NCBI GenBank assembly: GCA_049322795.1
Contig: JBMOQH010000022.1
Location: forward strand, 1 to 47,456
DNA length: 47,456 nucleotides
From: Immundisolibacter sp049322795
GTDB lineage: Bacteria > Pseudomonadota > Gammaproteobacteria > Immundisolibacterales > Immundisolibacteraceae
Direction of reading: 5' to 3'
The notes beneath the pieces were generated by a model that was not told where the DNA came from, did not search any database, and was given only the letters and a program-made list of their open reading frames with translations. Made by a program: the position numbers and the translations under genes. How positions within the stretch are numbered: the stretch's first letter is position 1; every line of letters begins with the position of its first letter. Positions 18,021 through 24,950 of this stretch are shown in pieces.

Positions 18021-18506
18021 ATGGCAAAGAAAACCCACGTAGAAACCACGCTCAACGGCGATCCGCTGGAATTCCTGGTCGAACCGCGGCAGAGCCTGCT
18101 GGAATCCCTGCGAGACGTGGTGCAGATGACCGGCACCAAGGAAGGCTGCAACGACGGCAATTGCGGCGCCTGCAGCGTGCTGTTGGACGGCGTGCTGGTG
18201 AATTCCTGCTGCGTGCTCGGCGTCGAGGCGCAGGGCCGCACCATCGAGACGGTCGAAGGTCTCGGCACGGCCGACAAGCTGCACCCGCTGCAGCAGGCGT
18301 TTCTGGAAGAAACCGGCATGCAGTGCGGAATCTGCACGCCGGGCTTCCTGATGGCGGCCAAGGCGCTGCTGCAGCACAACCCGAACCCATCCGAAGACGA
18401 AGCGCGTCTGTGGCTGGCCGGCAACCTGTGCCGTTGCACCGGTTACGACAAGCTGATCCGGGCGGTCCTCAAGGCCAGCCAAACCATGGCAAAGGAGGCG
18501 GCGTAA
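18021..18506 (+). CDS. Molybdenum hydroxylase [2Fe-2S] (small) subunit
   Basis: A 161-residue CoxS/HcrC-like subunit with two [2Fe-2S] clusters. The plant-ferredoxin-type cluster uses GCNDGNCGACSVLLDG near residues 43-58 plus a cysteine in VNSCC. The four-helix domain cluster uses QCGICTPGF and LCRCTGY. These motifs define the small subunit of the xanthine dehydrogenase family. It relays electrons from the molybdenum site to FAD. Its TAA overlaps the ATG of the large subunit by one base, giving tight coupling. No twin-arginine or Sec leader is present, so the enzyme is cytoplasmic. Confidence 0.95.
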   Translation: MAKKTHVETTLNGDPLEFLVEPRQSLLESLRDVVQMTGTKEGCNDGNCGACSVLLDGVLVNSCCVLGVEAQGRTIETVEGLGTADKLHPLQQAFLEETGMQCGICTPGFLMAAKALLQHNPNPSEDEARLWLAGNLCRCTGYDKLIRAVLKASQTMAKEAA

Positions 18507-20824
18507 TGAACATGGAACCCGAGTACAAACCCCGCAAGTGGCGGGTGCTGGGCACCACCCCGGTCCGGCGTGACGGTATCGACAAGGTCACCGGCCAGGC
18601 CAAGTTCGGCGATGACGTGCACCTGCCGGACATGCTGCACGGCAAGGTGGTGCGCAGTCCGCACCCGCACGCCCGCATCAAGCGCATCGACGTCAGCAAG
18701 GCGCTGGCCGTGCCGGGCGTCAAGGCGGTCATCACCGGCGCCGACTTCCCGCCGCTGAACCAGGCGGTGGTGGCGGCCGGCGAGGGCGGCAGCGTCAGCA
18801 TGCAGGACATCGCCGACAACTGCATCGCCAAGCACACGGTGTTCTATGACGGTCATGCCGTCGCCGCCGTGGCCGCCGACAGCCCCCACGTGGCCGAGGA
18901 GGCCGCGGCGCTGGTCGAGGTCGAATACGAGATCCTGCCGTTCATCCAGGACGTGCGCGAGGCAGTCAAGGACGGCGCCATCGTGCTGCACGACGACTTC
19001 GTGCCGGGCGCCTTCCTGTTTCCGACCCAGAAGGCGCTGCCGAACGCCGGCCGCCTGCAGCTGGCCGCCGGCGACATCGAGCAGGGCTTCAAGGAAGCCG
19101 ACATCGTCATCGAGCGCGAATTCACCACCGCCACGGTGCACCAGGGCTACATCGAATCCCACATCACCACCTGCCGCTGGGACAGCGACAACCACCTGAC
19201 GGTATGGACCTCGACCCAGGGCGCGTTCGCCATCCGCGACTTCCTGGCCTCGATCCTGAACATGCAGCTGTCGCAGATCCGCGTCATTCCGATGGAAATC
19301 GGTGGCGGCTTCGGCGGCAAGGACGTGGTGTACCTGGACCCGCTCGCGGCGCTGCTGGCCAAGAAGACTGGCCGCCCGGTGAAGATGGCCATGACGCGCG
19401 CCGAGGTGCTCAAGGCCACCGGCCCGAGCTCCGGCACCTACTGCCGCGTGAAGATCGGCGCCAAGAAGGACGGCACGCTGGTCGCGGCGGACCTGTACTT
19501 CCTGTTCGAGGCGGGCGCCTACCCGGGCGGGCCGATCGCGCCCGGCTCGCTGTGCGCGCTCACGCGCTACAACATCCCGAACGTGGTCATCGACGGCTAC
19601 GACGTGATGGTCAACAAGCCGAAGATCAAGCCGTATCGGGCGCCGGGCGCCACGCAGGCCAACTTCGTGGTCGAGGTGGTGATCGACGAGCTGGCCGAGA
19701 AATGCGGCCTCGATCCGATCGACTTCCGCCTGAAGAACGCCACCAAGGCCGGTGACCGCCTGATCATCGGCATGCCGGTGCCGCCCATCGGCACCATCGA
19801 GATGCTCGAAGCGGTCAAGAAGCACCCGCACTACACGGCGCCGCTTGGCGGTCCTAACCGCGGCCGTGGCGTGTCGTACGCGTTCTGGTTCGGAGCGGGT
19901 CTCACCTCGAGCTGCGAGCTGCACGTCAACGTCGACGGCACGGTGAACCTCGCCACCGGCTCCGCGGACCTGTCCGGCACGCGCATGACGCTGGCCATGC
20001 AGGCGGCCGAGGCGCTCGGTATTCCGCTCGGCGACATCAGCTCGAGCGTGTCCGATACCGACTCGATCGGCTACACCTTCCAGTCGGTCGGCAGCCGCAC
20101 CACGTTTGCCACCGGCTACGCCATCATCAAGGCGGCCGAGAAGGTGCTGGACCAGATGAAGCAGCGCGTGGCCATGATGTGGGAAACCGACGTCGCCAAC
20201 GTGGACTGCACGGTCGAGAGCGCCGGCGTGGCCGACTTCGTCGACCGCAACGACCCGCACCGGCGCATGCACTTCAAGGAAGTGGCGGCCCGCATGGACG
20301 AGACCGGCGGTCCGGTGTCGGCGGATGTCACCGCCAACCCGCACGGCGTCGGCTTCCAGATCGCTGCCAACCTGGCCGACGTCGAGGTCGACCCGGAAAC
20401 CGGCAAGGTGCAGATCCTGCGCTTCACGGCCTTCCAGGACGTCGGCAAGGCGGTGCATCCGGACTACGTGGCGGGGCAGATGCAGGGCGGCGCCGTGCAG
20501 GGTCTCGGCTGGGCGCTGCACGAGGGCTACTGGTACAACAAGGACGGCCGTCTGGCCAACTCCAGCCTGCTCGACTACCGCATGCCGACCGCGCTCGACG
20601 TGCCGATGATCGACACCGTCATCCTGGAGACGCCGAACCTGGGCCACCCCTATGGCATCCGCGGCGCCGGCGAGGTGCCGATCGTGCCGCCGCCGGCGGC
20701 CATCGCCAACGCCATCTATCGCGCGGTCGGCGTGCGCATGACCACGCTGCCGATGTCGCCCGGGGCCATTCTGGAAGCCCTGTGGGCCAAGGAAGGCAAG
20801 CCGGCCTCGGTCAAGGTGGCCTGA
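18506..20824 (+). CDS. Molybdopterin-binding (large) subunit of a xanthine dehydrogenase-family hydroxylase
   Basis: A 772-residue catalytic subunit. The Ald_Xan_dh_C domain is N-terminal (RRDGIDKVTGQAKFGDDVHLP), then the molybdenum-cofactor domain with EIGGGFGGKD near residue 268, and the near-C-terminal GIRGAGEVPIVPPPAAIANA, whose Glu is the conserved catalytic base. The residue in the XDH arginine loop reads PYRAPGATQ, not the AYRCSFR loop of form I CO dehydrogenase, so it is not a typical CoxL. It probably hydroxylates an aromatic or N-heterocyclic compound, or reduces an aryl-CoA; context (dioxygenase, AAHS transporter) favours an aromatic substrate, but this is inference. The next gene, 7 nt away, is MoaD/ThiS-like. 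Confidence 0.93.
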   Translation: MNMEPEYKPRKWRVLGTTPVRRDGIDKVTGQAKFGDDVHLPDMLHGKVVRSPHPHARIKRIDVSKALAVPGVKAVITGADFPPLNQAVVAAGEGGSVSMQDIADNCIAKHTVFYDGHAVAAVAADSPHVAEEAAALVEVEYEILPFIQDVREAVKDGAIVLHDDFVPGAFLFPTQKALPNAGRLQLAAGDIEQGFKEADIVIEREFTTATVHQGYIESHITTCRWDSDNHLTVWTSTQGAFAIRDFLASILNMQLSQIRVIPMEIGGGFGGKDVVYLDPLAALLAKKTGRPVKMAMTRAEVLKATGPSSGTYCRVKIGAKKDGTLVAADLYFLFEAGAYPGGPIAPGSLCALTRYNIPNVVIDGYDVMVNKPKIKPYRAPGATQANFVVEVVIDELAEKCGLDPIDFRLKNATKAGDRLIIGMPVPPIGTIEMLEAVKKHPHYTAPLGGPNRGRGVSYAFWFGAGLTSSCELHVNVDGTVNLATGSADLSGTRMTLAMQAAEALGIPLGDISSSVSDTDSIGYTFQSVGSRTTFATGYAIIKAAEKVLDQMKQRVAMMWETDVANVDCTVESAGVADFVDRNDPHRRMHFKEVAARMDETGGPVSADVTANPHGVGFQIAANLADVEVDPETGKVQILRFTAFQDVGKAVHPDYVAGQMQGGAVQGLGWALHEGYWYNKDGRLANSSLLDYRMPTALDVPMIDTVILETPNLGHPYGIRGAGEVPIVPPPAAIANAIYRAVGVRMTTLPMSPGAILEALWAKEGKPASVKVA

Positions 20825-20831
20825 AGGCACG

Positions 20832-21098
20832 ATGGCGAGCGTCTGGATCGCGGCCACCATGCAGCACCTGACCGGTGGTGAGGCGGTGGTCCAGGCGCCC
20901 GGTCGCACGGTTCGCGAACTGGTGGACCGGCTCGACGAACGTTTTCCCGGCATCAAGGCGGCCATCGTGCAGGACGATGGCCGTCTGCGGCCGGGGGTTG
21001 CCGTGGCCGTCGACGGTTACGTCACCAGCCTGGGCCTTTTCCAGCGCATCGAAGATGGCAGCGACGTGCAGTTCGTGCCCGCCATCGGCGGGGGCTGA
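20832..21098 (+). CDS. MoaD/ThiS-like beta-grasp protein
   Basis: An 88-residue protein with the beta-grasp order: VWIAATMQHLTGG, a short helix TVRELVDRLDERFPGIKAAI, strand RLRPGVAVAVDGYV, and the final VQFVPAIGGG. The Gly-Gly end is the sulfur-carrier tail of MoaD/ThiS proteins, activated by a MoeB-type enzyme, but here there is a third glycine before the stop. Its position directly after a molybdenum hydroxylase suggests a role in cofactor supply, or possibly a dedicated sulfur carrier for that enzyme. The rest of the pathway (moaE, moeB) is not in the window. Confidence 0.82.
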   Translation: MASVWIAATMQHLTGGEAVVQAPGRTVRELVDRLDERFPGIKAAIVQDDGRLRPGVAVAVDGYVTSLGLFQRIEDGSDVQFVPAIGGG

Positions 21099-21144
21099 GC
21101 GGCCCGGCGCCGCGCGCCCCGAAGGATCGGCGCGCCCGCGCCGC

Positions 21145-21660
21145 GTGGGGCGCCACCGGGGGGCAGGTCTGCGCCTCGCATTTTTGTTCTCGACCGCGCT
21201 TTGGCTCGCCGCCTGTGGTCACGCGCCACCGCGCCCTGTTGTTGCACCACCGACTCTGGCCACGCCGCCAGTCAGCGACAACAGCCTTGCCGCGGAAATC
21301 GCCGCCTCGATGGTCGGCCGGCCCTATCGGACGGGAGGCAACGCACCCGGCGAGGGTTTCGATTGCAGCGGTCTGGTGCACTACGCCTACCGCGTCCTGG
21401 GGCTCGATCTGCCGCGGACGGCCGCCACCCAGAAGGATGTGACGGCGCCGGTGCCCGCGGGCAACGAGGCGGTGGGCGATCTGCTGTTTTTCCGTTTGGG
21501 TGGCGCCAGCGCCATCGACCACGTGGGCATCTACTACGGCGACGGCCGCTTCGTGCACGCACCCTCGCACGGCAAGACGGTCACCGTGAGTCGGCTCGAT
21601 GAAGCCTACTGGCGCCGGCACCTGGCCGGCGTTGGCCGGCCGGTGCCGGCGGTTCAGTGA
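21145..21660 (+). CDS. NlpC/P60 family lipoprotein (cell-wall peptidase)
   Basis: A 171-residue outer-envelope lipoprotein. From GTG 21145 the leader has a basic start, a hydrophobic run (LRLAFLFSTALWL) and a lipobox LAAC with Cys at residue 24, followed by a Pro-rich linker. The catalytic domain has FDCSGLVHYAY (nucleophile Cys), DHVGIYYG (catalytic His) and FVHAPSHG. Such enzymes cut peptide stems of peptidoglycan. The start has no clear ribosome-binding site, so it is approximate. Its stop overlaps the convergent GGDEF/EAL gene by 7 nt. Confidence 0.88.
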   Translation: MGRHRGAGLRLAFLFSTALWLAACGHAPPRPVVAPPTLATPPVSDNSLAAEIAASMVGRPYRTGGNAPGEGFDCSGLVHYAYRVLGLDLPRTAATQKDVTAPVPAGNEAVGDLLFFRLGGASAIDHVGIYYGDGRFVHAPSHGKTVTVSRLDEAYWRRHLAGVGRPVPAVQ

Positions 21661-23642
21661 GCCGGCGTCAAAAGACCCTGCAACAGCGCCGGGGTGTTGA
21701 CCAAGGTTGGCAAGTCCGCCGCGGACACGGGCGCGCTCAGCAGAAAGCCCTGGCAGTAGTCGCAGCCACGTTCGCGCAGGAACTGGAGTTGTTCCACCGT
21801 CTCCACCCCTTCGGCGACCACCGATAGCCCAAAGGTGCGGCCGATGGCGATCAGCGCGTCCACCAGCTGCGCGGTCAGGGTGTTGTGCGGAAGCTCGGCC
21901 ACCAGGCTGCGATCCACCTTGAGGCTGCGGATCGGCAGGCCGCTGATGTTGCGCAGCGACAGCATGCCCTGACTGACGTCGTCGACCGCCAAGTGCACGT
22001 CGGTGGCGGCGGTCATGTCGCCGAGCGCCCGGCCCATCTCCTGCGCCATCACGCTCTCGCTGATTTCGAGTCGCACGGCGGCACTGGTCAGGCCGTGGCT
22101 TTGCAGGATGCGCCGGAACCGCCCGGCGAAGTCGGCGCGGCGGAGCTGGACGACCGATACGTTGGCGCAAAGGAAAAACGTCTCGCCCAGCGCCCAGCGC
22201 CATTGCGCCAGTTGCTGGCAGACGTGATCGAGCACCCAGTCGCCGATGCCCGTGATGAGGCCGCTGCTCTCGGCCACGTCGAGAAACTGGCCCGGGTGCA
22301 GGATGCCCTGCTGTGGGCGATGCCAGCGCAGCAGGGCCTCGGCGCCGACGAAACGCTCCTGCCGCAGATCGAGCAGGGGTTGATACAGCACCTGAAATTC
22401 TCGCCGCAGCAGCGCCTGCTCCAGGCCCGCCGCCAGTTCCTGTCGGCGCTGCGTGACCACGTCGGCGTGGCTTGACGCCAGGCGGAAAGTGTCGCGTCCG
22501 CCGCGTTTGGCCTGGTACATCGCCTCGTCGGCGGCGCGCAGCAGGCCGTCGGGATCGCTCGCGTGGTCGGGATAAACGGCAACGCCGATGCTCACCCCCA
22601 CGCGCACGGACCGGTCCCCCGCCTGGATCGGCGGCACCAGGGACGCCAGCACGCGCTCGGCAATGCGTCCCTCGAAGCCCGGCGGGAAACTCTCGGCCAC
22701 CATGACCAGCTCGTCGCCGCCGATTCGCGCCACCAGCTCGCCGGCGCGGCAGACGCCCATCAGGCGCTTTGCCACCGCCACCAGCAGCGCGTCCCCGACG
22801 GCGTGGCCGAAGGTGTCGTTGATCTGCTTGAAGCCGTCGAGGTCCAGATAAAGCACCGCGACCCGACCGCCGTCGCGATCCGCGCGGGCGAGCGCGGCCT
22901 TCAACTCCTCGCGCATGCGTTCCTGGTTCACCAGGCCGGTCAGGGCGTCGTGTTCGGCGCGAAACGTCAGCGCGCGGGTACTGGCCCGCTGCTCGCCCAC
23001 TTCGCGCAGCGTGATTACTCCCGGCCCAGCACCGTGCGCCGCGGCGCTCGCCTCCCACTCCAGCAGCTGCCCGTCTGGCGACAGCCACTCGCCGCGGCCC
23101 TGGCCAGCCGGCGCGATGTCGGCGCTCAGTGCGGCTTCTCGCTCTCCCCCCAGCCCCAGCATGCGCTGGGCGGCCGGGTTCGACAGGACTGCACGCCGGT
23201 CCGAATCCACCAGCACCACGCCGTCCGGGTTGGCCAGGAACGCGTGATTGAGCTGTGCCTGCGCGACGGCGGCGAAAAATTCCTCATCGCTGAAATCGCG
23301 TTTCCACAACACCGCGCCACCCACTGCGGGCGGTGCCTGCACCGCGCCGGCGTCATGCCAGGCGCCGAGCACCAGCAGCAGCGGCAAACGTTGCGCCAGG
23401 GCGGCGAGGTCGAGGTGCGGCACCGCGCGCGCGAGTTCATCCAGGGACTGCGCGGCGAGCAGGGCGAGGTCGAATTGCCCGCCGTCGAGCACGTTCTGGA
23501 ATTGCGCGCCGTCGACCGATTCGACCTGCAAGCCGTCCGGCCCCATGCCCTGCAGGCGCATCGGCAGGACATCGCCCCAATAGGCGGCCGTATCCACCAA
23601 CAGGATGCGCCTCCGATGGACAGCCCCTACGTGCGACGACAA
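21654..23642 (-). CDS. Cyclic-di-GMP protein: receiver-like/PAS - GGDEF (GGDEL) - EAL
   Basis: A 662-residue protein. Residues about 1-125 look receiver-like (RRILLVDTA) but lack a clear acidic pocket; about 130-215 look PAS-like; then a GGDEF domain and an EAL domain. The active-site loop is RIGGDELVM (308-312): the usual F is L, so cyclase activity is doubtful, while the preceding YLDLDGFKQINDTFGH is normal. The EAL domain keeps EALLRW (435-437), LEISES, VDDVSQ, LKVDRS and AEGVET, so phosphodiesterase activity is plausible. Start TTG 23642 has GGGGAG before it. It would tune pili or flagella through c-di-GMP. Confidence 0.9.
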   Translation of the reverse strand: MSSHVGAVHRRRILLVDTAAYWGDVLPMRLQGMGPDGLQVESVDGAQFQNVLDGGQFDLALLAAQSLDELARAVPHLDLAALAQRLPLLLVLGAWHDAGAVQAPPAVGGAVLWKRDFSDEEFFAAVAQAQLNHAFLANPDGVVLVDSDRRAVLSNPAAQRMLGLGGEREAALSADIAPAGQGRGEWLSPDGQLLEWEASAAAHGAGPGVITLREVGEQRASTRALTFRAEHDALTGLVNQERMREELKAALARADRDGGRVAVLYLDLDGFKQINDTFGHAVGDALLVAVAKRLMGVCRAGELVARIGGDELVMVAESFPPGFEGRIAERVLASLVPPIQAGDRSVRVGVSIGVAVYPDHASDPDGLLRAADEAMYQAKRGGRDTFRLASSHADVVTQRRQELAAGLEQALLRREFQVLYQPLLDLRQERFVGAEALLRWHRPQQGILHPGQFLDVAESSGLITGIGDWVLDHVCQQLAQWRWALGETFFLCANVSVVQLRRADFAGRFRRILQSHGLTSAAVRLEISESVMAQEMGRALGDMTAATDVHLAVDDVSQGMLSLRNISGLPIRSLKVDRSLVAELPHNTLTAQLVDALIAIGRTFGLSVVAEGVETVEQLQFLRERGCDYCQGFLLSAPVSAADLPTLVNTPALLQGLLTPAH

Positions 23643-23670
23643 TGCAACTCCCCGGCCGAACCTGAAACTG

Positions 23671-23833
23671 GCTTCCTTAAGGACATGCTGAAAAATCCCG
23701 CCTTTGGGTTTTTTCAGCTCGCCGCATCGCCGGCGTGCACCGCGATGCGCTCCCTGGATCGATGGCCTGCGCCATCGGTCCAGGCCGGGGCGTCCTGCCC
23801 CGGACGGGAAGCGCTGAATACATCAGCGCTTCC
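23671..23833 (+). repeat. Five-hairpin intergenic repeat, copy 1
   Basis: The element reads, in order: hairpin 1 CTGAAAAATCCC/GGGTTTTTTCAG, hairpin 2 CGCATCGC/GCGATGCG, hairpin 3 CCTGGATCGATGGC/GCCATCGGTCCAGG, hairpin 4 CCGGGGC/GCCCCGG, hairpin 5 GGAAGCGCTGA/TCAGCGCTTCC. It is the same structure as copies at 24797, 44180 and 47269. Here the loop of hairpin 2 is reversed relative to the others. It lies between the start of the GGDEF/EAL gene and the thioesterase. No protein is assigned. Confidence 0.92.
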
Positions 23834-23843
23834 TTGACCCCGC

Positions 23844-23887
23844 CCAGCACGGCGCTTTGCGGCTTCGCCGGCAAAACACGGTGCTGG
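23844..23887. repeat. Imperfect hairpin next to repeat copy 1
   Basis: CCAGCAC at 23844-23850 pairs with GTGCTGG at 23881-23887, with a second inner stem TTTGC/GCAAA and a GGC-TTC-GCC tip. It lies between repeat copy 1 and the thioesterase start and has no T-run. It may be a separate structured element or part of a promoter region. Confidence 0.4.
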
Positions 23888-23970
23888 CACAATGAAATCC
23901 ATTGTCCGACACCGCCATTGGCCCCATTGGCCGCAAGGACAAGCCACCCCCCGCCCTGGAGCCGCCCCGC

Positions 23971-24795
23971 ATGTCGCAGACCACCGACAGTCAATTCCAA
24001 CGCGACAGCCAGGTTGCGCCCGTCGGCGATGGCGTATTCGAGGGCAACCTGTCGGCCGGCTGGGCTATCGGCGCGGTCCCCAACGGTGGCTATGTCATGG
24101 CGGTGGCGGCCCGGGCGCTCGCCGTCGCGCTGGATCGCCCACATCCGGCGAGCATCACCGGCCATTACCTCGCACCCACCGAGGCGGGACCGGTGCGAAT
24201 CGAGACCGAAATCGTTCGCACGGGCCGTCGCATCAGCGTTGCGACGGCGCGCCTGATCCAGCGCGGCCAGGAGCGGGTGCGATTCGTCGGCGCCTTTACC
24301 GATTTCACCAAGAGCAGCGGGCTGGACCTCGCTACGGTATCACCGCCTGAGACGGCCGCGGTTGCGGCGTGCATACCCATGGCCGAGCTGTCGCCAAGGC
24401 CGGTGGCCATCCACGAAAACCTGCTGGCGCGCCTGGACCCGGCGAGCGCAACGCACTGGCAGCGCGGTGATCCGACTGCCGATGCCACGCTGGATGCCTG
24501 GCTTGGCTTCGCCGATGCGAGCGAGCCGGACGTGTTTTCGCTGCCGCTGTTCGCGGACGCCCTGCCGCCACCCCTGTTCCGGCGGGTCGGTTTCAGCGGC
24601 TGGGTGCCCACCGTCGAGTTGACCGTACACGTGCATCGGGTGCCCGCGCCTGGCTTGCTGCGGGCGCATTTCGCCACCCGCCATGTCACCGGCGGCATCC
24701 TGCACGAGGATGGCGAGTTGTGGGACAGCAGTGGTCAGCTGGTGGCGCTGTCGCGCCAGCTCGCCATCATCGGCGGGCAGCGCGGCGGCGGCTAG
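23971..24795 (+). CDS. Thioesterase family protein (TesB/4HBT_3-like)
   Basis: A 274-residue protein resembling tandem hot-dog acyl-CoA thioesterases. The first half has FEGNLSAGWAIGAVPNGGYVMAVAARAL, the typical substrate-helix region, then GHYLAPTEAGPVRIETEIVRTGRRIS. The second half contains WVPTVELTVHVH and the closing LWDSSGQLVALSRQLAI, which is typical of the family's final strands. Substrate chain and acyl group are unknown. ATG 23971 has GGAG at good distance; the frame could start earlier at 23902. The gene is flanked by two copies of the same five-hairpin repeat, and repeat copy 2 begins immediately after its TAG. Confidence 0.82.
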   Translation: MSQTTDSQFQRDSQVAPVGDGVFEGNLSAGWAIGAVPNGGYVMAVAARALAVALDRPHPASITGHYLAPTEAGPVRIETEIVRTGRRISVATARLIQRGQERVRFVGAFTDFTKSSGLDLATVSPPETAAVAACIPMAELSPRPVAIHENLLARLDPASATHWQRGDPTADATLDAWLGFADASEPDVFSLPLFADALPPPLFRRVGFSGWVPTVELTVHVHRVPAPGLLRAHFATRHVTGGILHEDGELWDSSGQLVALSRQLAIIGGQRGGG

Positions 24796-24796
24796 G

Positions 24797-24950
24797 GAGA
24801 TGCTGAAAAATCCCGTCTCTGGGATTTTTCAGCTCGCCGCATCGCGGTGCACGCCCGCGATGCGCTCCCTGGATCAATGGCTTGCGCCATTGATCCAGGC
24901 CGGGGCATCCTGCCCCGGACGGGAAGCGCTGAATAAATCAGCGCCTCCCT
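24797..24950 (+). repeat. Five-hairpin intergenic repeat, copy 2
   Basis: Fills the whole gap between the convergent thioesterase and hrpB stop codons. Hairpins 1, 2 and 3 are perfect here (CTGAAAAATCCC/GGGATTTTTCAG; CGCATCGCGG/CCGCGATGCG; CCTGGATCAATGGC/GCCATTGATCCAGG), hairpin 4 is CCGGGGC/GCCCCGG, and hairpin 5 has one mismatch (GGGAAGCGCTGA/TCAGCGCCTCCC). The hrpB stop codon lies at its right edge. By my count it differs from copy 3 at about seven positions. Confidence 0.93.

Noticed and set aside
18506..20824. Carbon monoxide dehydrogenase CoxL
   Set aside because: The expected AYRCSFR active-site loop is absent; the loop reads PYRAPGATQ.
23671..24950. CRISPR array
   Set aside because: The repeats are large multi-hairpin elements separated by genes, without short regular spacers or cas genes.
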